Source of the DNA: JAUILA01 sp964563925
GTDB lineage: Bacteria; Bacteroidota; Bacteroidia; Cytophagales; Cyclobacteriaceae
Assembly (NCBI GenBank): GCA_964563925.1
Contig: CAZLZD010000020.1
Coordinates: 1-64,000 of the forward strand
Direction: 5' to 3'
DNA: 64,000 nucleotides
Positions 1 to 7,393 of this stretch are shown here, in pieces. Every line of letters begins with the position of its first letter. Within the stretch, counting starts at the first letter, position 1. The notes under the pieces were generated by a model, which was not told the origin of the DNA, made no database searches, and saw only the letters and a program-made list of their open reading frames with translations. The translations under genes and the position numbers were made by a program.

Positions 1-1
1 C

Positions 2-295
2 CAGGCTTCACCCACACTCACACCGCTTGAAAAAGAACTGATTATAGCGGCCAGTAAAGCAAAGATTACCAGGGAAGGAGTTCTGATTATATCTGCTGAT
101 AGTCAACGGTCACAGCTAAAAAACAAAGAAATAGCCTTCAAAAAGCTGGACAGATTACTTGCCAGGGCGTTTTTGAAAAAGAAAAAGCGCAAACCAACAG
201 TTCCGGGCAAGGCAGCTAAGAAGAAAAGACTTGATGCCAAGAAACATCAAAGTGAAAAGAAAGAACTGCGAAGGAAAATACGCCAGGGAGACTAA
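2..295 (+). CDS. arfB: ArfB-type ribosome-rescue peptidyl-tRNA hydrolase, C-terminal part (partial)
   Basis: This is an open frame of 97 codons entering from the left edge and ending in TAA. It reads as the end of the ArfB/YaeJ family, which hydrolyses peptidyl-tRNA on stalled ribosomes. Visible hallmarks are the RSQLKNKE-like segment (residues 36-43 of the fragment), a hydrophobic helix (KLDRLLARAF), and the basic tail beginning KPTVPGK and ending in alternating Lys/Arg. In ArfB this tail enters the empty mRNA channel. The catalytic GGQ motif would lie upstream of the window, so catalytic competence cannot be judged. The stop codon falls inside the first copy of an ACTAAG hexamer repeat. The gene is convergent with groEL. 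The family call is from memory of the tail pattern. Confidence 0.8.
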   Translation, partial: QASPTLTPLEKELIIAASKAKITREGVLIISADSQRSQLKNKEIAFKKLDRLLARAFLKKKKRKPTVPGKAAKKKRLDAKKHQSEKKELRRKIRQGD

Positions 296-320
296 GACTA
301 AGACTAAGACCAGGACTAAG
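291..320 (+). repeat. ACTAAG hexamer repeat at the 3' end of arfB
   Basis: Three head-to-tail ACTAAG copies lie at 291-308, and a fourth follows at 315-320 after CACCAGG-like spacing. The arfB stop TAA is inside the first copy. The reverse complement, again three copies plus one, occurs at 707-724 and 758-763 behind groEL. The hexamers therefore form an inverted pair across the convergent junction. Confidence 0.85.
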
Positions 321-527
321 AGAGCGGGGGCGTGCAATGATCCCGGGAATTGTTCCTCAATATCCGACATGCCTTCGAGGCTAGTAACTCCAGTCTTTTT
401 TCCATAAATCGATTAGGTCAAAGGCAATTTTCCAGTGACCCTGCACTGGTAGTTGTTTTCATTGATCACGTAGACGCTGATGCAACCTATGGGTGACAGT
501 GTGATTTTGGATGCTATAAACGGTTTC

Positions 528-615
528 GAGGTTACAGGGGCTGTGGTGTGACGGCGGGATAACGTATGCAGTAATCGGAAGTGAGGTTACAGGGGCTGTG
601 GTTTGACAGCAGGAT
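528..615. repeat. Pair of 33-bp direct repeats in the arfB-groEL junction
   Basis: The segments 528-560 and 583-615 are near-identical 33-mers. Both begin GAGGTTACAGGGGCTGTGG and end in GCGGGAT or GCAGGAT, with 22 bases between them. I see no long reading frame that they would belong to. The rest of the 296-774 interval holds the ACTAAG hexamers, one perfect hairpin (730-749) and one terminator. No gene is recognised there. Confidence 0.75.
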
Positions 616-672
616 TCTACAGAAATTAAGGTAATCATAGCCATGTCAATTCTGATGCCTCTGTGGCATACT

Positions 673-702
673 AAAAAACCCCGAAGGTTCTCACCTCCGG
701 GG
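673..702 (-). terminator. Rho-independent terminator downstream of groEL
   Basis: On the minus strand a 9-bp stem (694-702 with 679-687, one A-C mismatch, loop TTCTCA on the plus strand) is followed by six U. It lies about 70 bases beyond the groEL stop and fits as the end of the groES-groEL transcript. Confidence 0.75.
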
Positions 703-706
703 CTCT

Positions 707-768
707 CTTAGTCTTAGTCTTAGTCAGATCCTCGGGTCCAGGCCCGAGGACAATGGTCTTAGTCTAAG
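707..768 (-). repeat. Inverted ACTAAG hexamers flanking a GC hairpin behind groEL
   Basis: Read on the plus strand, CTTAGT occurs three times in tandem at 707-724 and once at 758-763. Between them is a perfect 7-bp hairpin (CCTCGGG at 730-736, CCCGAGG at 743-749). On the minus strand this gives ACTAAG copies, a hairpin and more ACTAAG copies in the groEL 3' untranslated region, mirroring the hexamers behind arfB. Confidence 0.8.
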
Positions 769-774
769 AAAAGA

Positions 775-2403
775 TTACATCATTCCCGGCATTCCGCCTC
801 CGCCTGGCATGGCAGGAGCCTTGTCTTCTTCAGGAATGTCAGCCACAACTGCTTCAGTGGTCAGGAGCAGGCCGGCAATCGATGCGGCATTCTCCAGGGC
901 AAGACGCGTTACTTTGGTCGGGTCAATCACACCGGCAGCAATCATATTCATATACTCGTTGTTACGGGCATTGAATCCGAAGTCCTTTTTACCTTCGCGA
1001 ACCTTCTGTACAACTACAGAACCTTCCATGCCTGCGTTTTCCACGATGGTTCTGAGTGGTGACTCAAGCGCCATACGTACGATATTCACACCTGTTTCCT
1101 GGTCATCATTCTCCACGTCCAGGTTTTTCAGGGCTTCAATGGCACGGATAAGAGCTACACCACCTCCGGCAACCACGCCTTCCTGTACAGCAGCGCGTGT
1201 CGCATGAAGGGCATCGTCAACGCGGTCTTTCTTCTCTTTCATTTCCACTTCAGTGGCGGCACCGATATAAAGGATGGCCACACCTCCGGAAAGCTTGGCA
1301 AGACGCTCCTGCAGCTTTTCACGGTCGTAGTCAGAAGTAGTTGCTTCAATCTGCGCTTTGATCTGGTTGATGCGTGCATCGATATCTGCTTTCTTGCCGG
1401 CACCATTGACAATGGTTGTGTTGTCCTTGTCAATGTTGATCTTCTCGGCAGTTCCCAGGTAATCCAGGGTAGCATTCTCCAGCTTATAGCCACGCTCTTC
1501 TGAAATCACTGTACCACCGGTCAGGATGGCAATGTCTTCGAGCATTGCTTTACGGCGATCTCCGAAGCCGGGTGCTTTCACGGCTGCGATTTTCAGCGCT
1601 CCGCGGATCTTGTTTACCACCAGGGTGGCAAGCGCTTCGCCATCCACATCTTCTGCGATGATCAGGAGAGGTTTGCCAGTCTGAGCGGCCGCCTCCAGGA
1701 TAGGAAGCAATTCCTTCATGGCCGAGATCTTCTTGTCGTAGATCAGGATGAATGGATTCTCCAGTTCGGCTTCCATCTTGTCCGCATTGGTCACAAAGTA
1801 AGGAGAGAGGTACCCGCGGTCGAACTGCATCCCTTCAACGGTCTTCACTTCGGTCTCGGTTCCCTTTGCTTCTTCCACGGTGATCACACCGTCACGTCCC
1901 ACTTTGTCCATGGCGTTGGCGATCATTTCGCCGACTTCTGAATCATTGTTGGCAGAGATAGTTGCAACCTGTGCAATTTCGCTGCTTTCCTTGATCTTCT
2001 TGGACTGCTTGCGCAGGTTTTCCACAACCGCCTGAACAGCCTTGTCGATTCCGCGCTTCAGGTCCATCGGATTAGCTCCAGCTGCCACGTTTTTGATACC
2101 GTGGGCGAAGATAGACTGAGCTAATACCGTTGCGGTGGTTGTACCATCACCGGCATCGTCCGCAGTTTTTGAGGCGACTTCCTTCACCAGTTGGGCACCC
2201 ATGTTTTCCACAGGTTCCTCAAGTTCGATTTCCTTAGCTACCGATACACCATCTTTGGTCACGGTAGGTGCGCCGAATTTTTTGTCGAGAATGACATTCC
2301 GGCCTTTGGGTCCCAGCGTTACCTTCACGGCTTCTGCCAGGGTATCCACGCCCTTCTTTAATTTGTCTCGGGCTGAAACGTCAAATAAAATTTCCTTAGC
2401 CAT
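775..2403 (-). CDS. groL: 60-kDa chaperonin GroEL
   Basis: This is a full-length (542 aa) group I chaperonin. With GroES it encloses unfolded proteins in the cytoplasm and folds them at the expense of ATP. Visible signatures are the N-terminal equatorial segment with the GPKGRNV nucleotide-binding loop (31-37), GDGTTT (85-90) of the ATP pocket, the GVVAGGGVAL segment in the C-terminal equatorial domain, and the Gly/Met-rich tail ending GGGGMPGMM. The ATG start follows groES by 37 bases, so the two form one operon, as usual. The length is normal and no key residue is missing. A terminator lies about 70 bases downstream at 673-702. Confidence 0.99.
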   Translation of the reverse strand: MAKEILFDVSARDKLKKGVDTLAEAVKVTLGPKGRNVILDKKFGAPTVTKDGVSVAKEIELEEPVENMGAQLVKEVASKTADDAGDGTTTATVLAQSIFAHGIKNVAAGANPMDLKRGIDKAVQAVVENLRKQSKKIKESSEIAQVATISANNDSEVGEMIANAMDKVGRDGVITVEEAKGTETEVKTVEGMQFDRGYLSPYFVTNADKMEAELENPFILIYDKKISAMKELLPILEAAAQTGKPLLIIAEDVDGEALATLVVNKIRGALKIAAVKAPGFGDRRKAMLEDIAILTGGTVISEERGYKLENATLDYLGTAEKINIDKDNTTIVNGAGKKADIDARINQIKAQIEATTSDYDREKLQERLAKLSGGVAILYIGAATEVEMKEKKDRVDDALHATRAAVQEGVVAGGGVALIRAIEALKNLDVENDDQETGVNIVRMALESPLRTIVENAGMEGSVVVQKVREGKKDFGFNARNNEYMNMIAAGVIDPTKVTRLALENAASIAGLLLTTEAVVADIPEEDKAPAMPGGGGMPGMM

Positions 2404-2440
2404 AATTTCTTTTGATTTTAATTCTTAAAGTTTTGGTTTT

Positions 2441-2719
2441 CTAGAGGATTGCAAAAATGTCAGATTCGCGCATGATGAGGTATTCCTTCCCATCAATAGT
2501 GATTTCTGTTCCGGCATACTTACCATAGAGAACATCGTCACCTTCTTTTACAGTCAAAGGCTCATCTTTTTTTCCTGTACCAACAGCTACTATTTTGCCC
2601 CGCTGAGGCTTTTCCTTGGCAGTATCAGGAATGATGATCCCTGAAGCTGTTTTTTCTTCAGCAGCAGCAGATTCTACAAGAACTCTGTCTGCAAGAGGTT
2701 TAATCTTTAGTTTAGACAT
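2441..2719 (-). CDS. groS: 10-kDa co-chaperonin GroES
   Basis: This 92-residue protein caps the GroEL ring. The N-terminal KPLADRVLVE segment (7-16), the flexible mobile loop with the GIII GroEL-binding tripeptide region (27-30), and the YGKYAGTEI segment followed by a C-terminal beta strand are all present. It is the first gene of the groES-groEL operon. The region upstream contains an imperfect dyad (2768-2786) but no CIRCE element of the standard TTAGCACTC-N9-GAGTGCTAA form, so heat-shock control by HrcA is not supported by the sequence. Confidence 0.98.
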   Translation of the reverse strand: MSKLKIKPLADRVLVESAAAEEKTASGIIIPDTAKEKPQRGKIVAVGTGKKDEPLTVKEGDDVLYGKYAGTEITIDGKEYLIMRESDIFAIL

Positions 2720-2767
2720 TTTACTATGAATTTTAGGGTTATTTGTTCAAAATGGTTCTCCACATCC

Positions 2768-2786
2768 TTTGCACCTTTTGTGCCAA
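2768..2786 (-). promoter_or_regulatory. Imperfect dyad upstream of groES, possible operator
   Basis: On the minus strand TTGGCAC, a five-base spacer and GTGCAAA form a near-palindrome about 50 bases before the groES start. It could bind a dimeric regulator or simply be chance. No complete TTTG/TAnnTTTG promoter was found around it. Confidence 0.3.
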
Positions 2787-2940
2787 TCTGCGATATGGGA
2801 CAATTTTACAGCTTTTAACTCCGTTCACCCATTTTTAGCCCCCACAGTGTGACATTTTTTCATTTTTCATTACATGGCATTTTGTCAGTCTTGCCATTAT
2901 GGTCCTTTCAGAGTATATTCCCTGAGTAAATTTTTTAAGG

Positions 2941-3660
2941 ATGAAGCAGTTAAATGACAATTGGCTGACCGAAGGATGGGTCGATTTTGAATACAAGAAG
3001 TACCTGTTACTTGCCTACCTCCAGCACATCTCGGGTTCGTTTCAAAAGGCAGAGCTGTACCCTGCGCTGGGCGACCTGGTCAGGCATTACCGTAACCTGA
3101 CCAGTATCCTGGAAAAGAAGGAATCCCTGTCAGGCACATTTCCCGAAAAACTTGACGGGGTGGATGCCTCCAGCTTTACCCTCCAGTTCCGCAAGGTCAT
3201 AGAGGATGACGAAGTCATGGAAGCCATCGCCGAAATCGTGGATTTTGCCTTGCCCAAGATGCGGGAGCGTCTGAATGAGGGAAAGGAACTGTTTGATTTC
3301 GTAGAGAAGCAATGCGAACTGGCCCCGGTGGGGGTTATGCCTTTATACGCGCAGGAAGGTTATTTTTTTGTATCCGGACATCACCGCAACGATGTGCAGA
3401 TTCACCGGTATCAGATCACCGTATTCGAACATTTCGAAGAACAAATGCGCGGTATTCATTCGACGTTGCTGCAAACCATTCAGCGCGGGATTGGGGATAC
3501 CTATGAGAATATCAAGCGGGATCTGACCAGGAAACACACAGACCTGCCGAATCCGGCTACCTTTCTCATCCAGACGCGTATGGCCTTTCCTGACGAACCC
3601 ACACTTATTCCGGTGGCACGCAGAATGCTTGTGCAGTACGTAAGCCACCATGCTGCCTAG
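2941..3660 (+). CDS. Conserved hypothetical protein, cytoplasmic
   Basis: This 239-residue protein has no signal peptide or membrane segment and I do not recognise a named domain. It begins MKQLNDNW and is mostly alpha-helical in character. A more hydrophobic central portion (about 150-190, YFFVSGHHRNDVQIHRYQ) looks like beta strands. I have an impression of similar proteins of this length in Cytophagales genomes next to the groESL/secG block, but this is memory only. It is divergent from groES, with a 221-base gap that should hold both promoters. The ATG lies directly after TTTTTTAAGG, a possible weak ribosome-binding site. Convergent secG follows, with a shared terminator hairpin between them. 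Confidence 0.75.
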   Translation: MKQLNDNWLTEGWVDFEYKKYLLLAYLQHISGSFQKAELYPALGDLVRHYRNLTSILEKKESLSGTFPEKLDGVDASSFTLQFRKVIEDDEVMEAIAEIVDFALPKMRERLNEGKELFDFVEKQCELAPVGVMPLYAQEGYFFVSGHHRNDVQIHRYQITVFEHFEEQMRGIHSTLLQTIQRGIGDTYENIKRDLTRKHTDLPNPATFLIQTRMAFPDEPTLIPVARRMLVQYVSHHAA

Positions 3661-3672
3661 CAATAAAGGCAT

Positions 3673-3697
3673 AAAAAAACCCCGGGGTTTCCGGGGT
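3673..3697 (-). terminator. Terminator for secG (convergent junction)
   Basis: CCCCGG at 3680-3685 pairs with CCGGGG at 3691-3696 around a five-base loop. On the minus strand the stem is followed by seven U (3679-3673). It lies 23 bases beyond the secG stop. On the plus strand the hairpin has no U-tract. Confidence 0.8.
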
Positions 3698-3719
3698 CAT
3701 CTATTCTGGAGAATAAGTC

Positions 3720-4103
3720 TTAGTTAACCGAATCGGTCGATAAATCCTCAAGACCTTGTCCGTCTTCTGCCGGAGCACCTTCTGTCGGCTGTGTGTTTTC
3801 AAGGTCGAGGCTCGTGGGAGGAACGATGTTCGATTCGTTGGCCCAATCCTGGAATTCGTCTGTTTCGGCGCCGCTGTCCAGCAGGAAACTGGAGCTCAAT
3901 ACCAGCACAAACATGGCGATCACCAATCCCCAGGTAATATTCTCAAGCAAATCCCCGGTTTTCTTCACACCGATCATGTTGCTTGCACTCGATCCGCCCG
4001 CAATGCTTGAAAGTCCGCCTCCTTTGGAGTTTTGTGCCAGGATCACCAGGATCAGTAAAATGGCCACCAGCACTACCAGACTTAATATAACTGTAAATAA
4101 CAT
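3720..4103 (-). CDS. secG: Preprotein translocase subunit SecG
   Basis: SecG is the small third subunit of the SecYEG channel in the inner membrane. The 127-residue protein has two membrane helices (about 2-24 and 56-76). They are joined by the diagnostic loop: QNSKGGGLSS (24-33), then GGSSASNMIG. An acidic, Pro/Thr-rich C-terminal tail of about 50 residues is longer than in E. coli but common in Bacteroidota. It is the last gene of a tight minus-strand run (miaB, sigma-54 activator, lptE, lysine-rich TPR protein, secG), 2 bases after its neighbour, and a terminator follows. Confidence 0.95.
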   Translation of the reverse strand: MLFTVILSLVVLVAILLILVILAQNSKGGGLSSIAGGSSASNMIGVKKTGDLLENITWGLVIAMFVLVLSSSFLLDSGAETDEFQDWANESNIVPPTSLDLENTQPTEGAPAEDGQGLEDLSTDSVN

Positions 4104-4105
4104 CC

Positions 4106-5623
4106 TTATCCCTTGTTAGTCAATTCTTCTATTCGAGCTGCAAAGTAAGCCTTTTTTTGAGGAAACTTCCAAATTAATTTTTTATAAATCTCCAGGGCCC
4201 TGGCCTTCTTCCCCTGATTGAGCATGATCATGGCGAGGTTCTCACTGATCAGGTCTTCACGCGGTCGGGTGCTCTCGACTGACAGGTCTTCCTGGTTGGG
4301 CGAAAAGTGTACCGGTCGTCCGGTCATGCTTGGTTCTTTCCGGATAAACTCATCAATTAGTTTTTCCGGGTCCTCCTCACTTTTCTTTTTGGAAGAGGGT
4401 TTTTTTTTACCCGCTGCGCTGTCTTTTGTCCCTTTCCGTGTCCCCGATTCGTCCTTTTTACTTACGGGCGTTTTTTTTTTAGCAGAGGAGGATGCGGGCT
4501 TTGAGGCGGCTTTGGTCGTTTTTTTTCGGGTTGTTCCGCGTTTGGTGCTGCTTGCGGAAGTTGCCTTCGCCGTTCCGGCCGTTTTAGTACTACCGGTGCC
4601 GGATGTCGTGGCGGATTTGGTTTCCGTCTTTGCCTTACTTCCTGATTTTCCGGAAGCTGATTTGCTTGCTGCCGTTTTCTTAGTGGCCGTCTTTTTTGCC
4701 GTGGCTTTTTTAGCAGCCGGAGAGGCTGAACTCGCTGCCGGCTTGTCTTTTACGGTTTTCCCCCGGGTGGTTTTGGCAGTCGCCGTTGATTTTTTCTTTG
4801 CTGCAACAGTCGTTTTCTTCTTTGCTGCAGCGGTAGTTTTTTTCTGTGCCGCGGCCGTTGTTTTTTTCTGTGCTGCGGTGGTCGGTTTCTTTTTAGCTGC
4901 AGTGGTTGTTTTCTTCTGAACCGCAGTAGTTTTTTTCTTTGCTACCGCCGTTGTTTTTTTCTTAGCCGCAGCGGATGTTCCCTTTTTTGTAGGGGTGGAT
5001 GTTTTTTTGGTCGTACCGGAAGCAGTTTCCTTCTTCGAATCGGAAGTACCGGCTGCTTTAGCCGTCCTTCTTGCAGATTTTTTGGGGCCGGTAGCCGTGC
5101 CTCCGGCAGCTGAGGACTTCTCAGCGGTTGATTTGGACCGGCTTGCCGTTTTCTTTTTCTCCGTTGTTCCGGAAGCCGCACTTTTCTTCCGGGGGGTGAC
5201 AGGCTTTTTTTCTTCCTCTTCCTCGCCGGCGATCATTCGTTCGTAAGCCGCCCGGTTTTGCTTAAGCTGTTCAAGATCAGACAAGATGGTTTCCTTGTCG
5301 CCAGACTCTCCCGTGGTTTCGGAAGGTTGTTTTTGAATGATTTCCTTGAGGACACCACGGTCGGTGGCATACATTGCGGCAAAATGAAGTGTATCCTGCT
5401 TTTTGTCCGTCTTCGCGTCGTTATGCGCTTTGGCCACAAGGGTGTGGATCACCTGCGAATACGGATAATCTGAAGCAAGCTTCTCAAGCTTCTTCCTGTC
5501 TTCCGTAGAAATCTGAAGGTAATCTTGTACGATCTTGTTAAACTTCTGTTTGCTCAAAGCGAATGGATTAAGTCGAAAATAGGCGTACCGAGTAAAAATA
5601 TAGCAATTTTCACCAATTGGCAA
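4106..5623 (-). CDS. TPR-like protein with a long histone H1-like Lys/Ala/Thr region
   Basis: This is a three-part protein of up to 505 residues. The N-terminal helical part (about 25-130) contains YPYSQVIHTLVAKA and LHFAAMYATDRGVL, motifs I associate with a Bacteroidota-wide family in this operon. The C-terminal 50 residues (SENLAMIMLNQGKKARALEIYKKL, in two overlapping stretches) form one TPR-like hairpin. Between them lie about 270 residues made almost only of Lys, Ala, Thr and Ser, including octapeptides close to KKTTAAAK. The start is uncertain: the frame opens with TTG at 5623, overlapping the end of lptE. Family alignment favours a later start near TTG 5557 (before SKQKFNK). The function is unknown. 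The basic region resembles H1/Hc1 DNA-binding tails but may be a linker. Confidence 0.8.
   Translation of the reverse strand: MPIGENCYIFTRYAYFRLNPFALSKQKFNKIVQDYLQISTEDRKKLEKLASDYPYSQVIHTLVAKAHNDAKTDKKQDTLHFAAMYATDRGVLKEIIQKQPSETTGESGDKETILSDLEQLKQNRAAYERMIAGEEEEEKKPVTPRKKSAASGTTEKKKTASRSKSTAEKSSAAGGTATGPKKSARRTAKAAGTSDSKKETASGTTKKTSTPTKKGTSAAAKKKTTAVAKKKTTAVQKKTTTAAKKKPTTAAQKKTTAAAQKKTTAAAKKKTTVAAKKKSTATAKTTRGKTVKDKPAASSASPAAKKATAKKTATKKTAASKSASGKSGSKAKTETKSATTSGTGSTKTAGTAKATSASSTKRGTTRKKTTKAASKPASSSAKKKTPVSKKDESGTRKGTKDSAAGKKKPSSKKKSEEDPEKLIDEFIRKEPSMTGRPVHFSPNQEDLSVESTRPREDLISENLAMIMLNQGKKARALEIYKKLIWKFPQKKAYFAARIEELTNKG
4772..4963 (-). repeat. Tandem octapeptide-coding repeat inside the lysine-rich gene
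   Basis: About eight degenerate 24-bp units encode KKTTAAAK-like octapeptides (residues about 221-284), one of them a residue short. Codons vary between units, so selection or age has diversified the DNA while the amino-acid pattern remains. Length variation between strains would be expected. Confidence 0.75.
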
Positions 5624-6140
5624 CCGACGCGTTGAATATATCTAAAATTATTTGGTCGTAAATCTCTTCAATGAGTTGATTCTCTACGGCTGTAAGATTT
5701 TGGTCACTATCGAAGTCTGCATAGAAGGAAAAAGACCGGTTTTCGAAGTCAAACTGGTCATCTTCGAAGTTGGTGTAACTTGCCTGTACGGTAATGGTCA
5801 GCCTGGTAAGCGCCGACAGGTCAGCCCCGGCATCGGGGTTGGTGGCCTGGGGAGACACCGGGGTGAGCCGGTATCCGGTCACCACACCTTCGATCAGCAG
5901 TTCTCCTTCATCGGGAACGAGGGCCAGGTTGGTGTTTCGCTGGTAGTAATCCTTGATCTGGTTGGAAAAGCGCTGGGCCAGATCCGGCGGACCGTTGTCA
6001 GCGTCATTGTAAAAATCCCTTATGGTCAGGGTCTCGGCTGTGATATTGACCCCGGTAAAGCCATATATCCCGCATCCGGTGAAATGGAACAGGACGGACC
6101 CAAGGAGGATAAGCGAAATGCTATAATTCTTCCAGCTCAT
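5610..6140 (-). CDS. lptE: LptE-family LPS assembly lipoprotein
   Basis: LptE plugs the LptD barrel and helps place lipopolysaccharide in the outer leaflet. From the ATG at 6140 (MSWKNYS) the protein is 176 aa. It has a signal peptide ending in an FTGC lipobox, then the GIYGFTGVN start and the 'NPPDLAQRFSNQIKDYY'-like segment typical of Bacteroidota LptE. An upstream in-frame start at 6197 would extend it deep into the preceding gene and would spoil the signal peptide, so 6140 is preferred. It overlaps the sigma-54 activator gene by 20 bases. The family is highly divergent. The call rests on the lipoprotein signal, size and conserved operon position. Confidence 0.85.
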   Translation of the reverse strand: MSWKNYSISLILLGSVLFHFTGCGIYGFTGVNITAETLTIRDFYNDADNGPPDLAQRFSNQIKDYYQRNTNLALVPDEGELLIEGVVTGYRLTPVSPQATNPDAGADLSALTRLTITVQASYTNFEDDQFDFENRSFSFYADFDSDQNLTAVENQLIEEIYDQIILDIFNASVANW

Positions 6141-7392
6141 ATTGCTTGATCTTTCGGTAGAGCGTGCGTTCGGATATCCCCAAATCCCGTGCCGCATATT
6201 TTCGCTTGTTATTGTTCTTCTTGAGGGCCTTGATGATCAGTTCCTTTTCCTTTTTCTCCAAAGACAGGGTTTCGTCCTCTTCCGTCTCATGGGGGATATC
6301 CTGCACTTCCTCTGCCTCGGATTCGTAGGAACCCTCATCGGAGCCGTGGTTAATGTTGAGCAATACGGGGGCAACCGGACTATCCTCCTTGGCCGGGGCG
6401 GCATCCAGGTCTTCAAAAAGCTGGCTGTGCTCCTTGATGATCTGGTGATTCGGATCATCGCTCTGCAGGGCTTTCAGGACAAACTTTTTAAGGTCGTTCA
6501 TGTCTTTCTTCATATCGAACAATACCTTGTAGAGCAGGTCCCTCTCAGATATTCCGCTGGCCTCAGACTCCCTCCTGTAAAGCGCAGGAAGCGAACTGGG
6601 TTCGGGGGGGAGGTATTCCCTGAGACGGGCTCCTGTAATTACTTTATCTTCCGTGGAGAGTACGGAAATCTGTTCGACCAGATTCTTCAGCTGACGGATG
6701 TTTCCCGGAAACCGGTAGTTCATCAGTACCGTCTTTGCATCACTGGTCAGCGATATGGGCTTGACATGATATTTTTCGGCGAAATCAGAGGCGAATTTTC
6801 TGAACAGCAGGATCACATCATCCCCGCGCTCCCGGAGCGGGGGCACGAAAATGGGTACGGTACTGAGGCGATAATACAAATCTTCCCTGAATTTGCCATT
6901 TTCCACAGATTGCTGCAGGTTCACGTTGGTGGCCGCTACCACCCTGACATCGGTCTTCAGTACTTTGGAGGAACCCACTTTGATGAATTCCCCATTCTCC
7001 AGGACACGAAGTAACCGGGCCTGGGTGCCTAGCGGCATTTCGCCGATCTCATCCAGGAAAATTGTACCCCCGTTGGTGACCTCAAAATATCCTTTCCTGG
7101 CTTCATGCGCACCGGTGAAAGATCCCTTTTCATGACCGAATAATTCTGAATCGATCGTGCCCTCAGGAATGGAGCCGCAGTTGATAGCGATAAACTGATT
7201 ATGCTTGCGGGGGCTCAGGTGATGGATGATCTTGGAGAATGATTCCTTGCCGCTTCCGCTTTCCCCTGTGATCAGTACCGACATGTCGGTCGGGGCGACC
7301 TGAGCAGCAACGGCGATGGCATGGTTAAGCCGGTCGGAGTTACCGATAATTGCGAAACGCTGTTTTATCCGTTGTAATTCTGCCTCTTCCAT
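6121..7392 (-). CDS. Sigma-54-dependent transcriptional activator without sensor domain
   Basis: This is an AAA+ enhancer-binding protein that remodels RNA polymerase-sigma54. Its central domain starts almost at the N terminus: Walker A GESGSGKE (43-50), the sigma-54-contacting loop GSFTGA (90-95), Walker B IFLDEIGE (111-118), and YYRLSTVPIFVPPLRER further on. An acidic linker (about 330-380) leads to a Fis-type helix-turn-helix at the C terminus (KRKYAARDLGISERTLYRKI). There is no receiver, GAF or PAS domain, so control must come by binding partners or expression level. It sits one base after miaB and overlaps lptE. This arrangement recurs in Bacteroidota. Confidence 0.93.
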   Translation of the reverse strand: MEEAELQRIKQRFAIIGNSDRLNHAIAVAAQVAPTDMSVLITGESGSGKESFSKIIHHLSPRKHNQFIAINCGSIPEGTIDSELFGHEKGSFTGAHEARKGYFEVTNGGTIFLDEIGEMPLGTQARLLRVLENGEFIKVGSSKVLKTDVRVVAATNVNLQQSVENGKFREDLYYRLSTVPIFVPPLRERGDDVILLFRKFASDFAEKYHVKPISLTSDAKTVLMNYRFPGNIRQLKNLVEQISVLSTEDKVITGARLREYLPPEPSSLPALYRRESEASGISERDLLYKVLFDMKKDMNDLKKFVLKALQSDDPNHQIIKEHSQLFEDLDAAPAKEDSPVAPVLLNINHGSDEGSYESEAEEVQDIPHETEEDETLSLEKKEKELIIKALKKNNNKRKYAARDLGISERTLYRKIKQYELEEL

Positions 7393-7393
7393 A

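Noticed and set aside
291..308. Telomere-like hexamer repeat
   Set aside because: Only three tandem copies inside a normal gene junction. Nothing suggests a chromosome end.
809..1207. A 132-codon frame on the plus strand opposite groEL
   Set aside because: It is the mirror of a strongly conserved gene, and its protein has no recognisable pattern.
4218..4919. A 233-codon frame rich in Phe and Val on the plus strand
   Set aside because: It is the reverse complement of the Lys/Ala-coding repeat (AAG/GCN read backward gives Phe/Val/Ala), so a by-product of composition.
4772..4963. Regular repeats that could suggest a CRISPR array
   Set aside because: Units are adjacent with no unique spacers, lie inside a reading frame and are degenerate in DNA. 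It is a peptide repeat.
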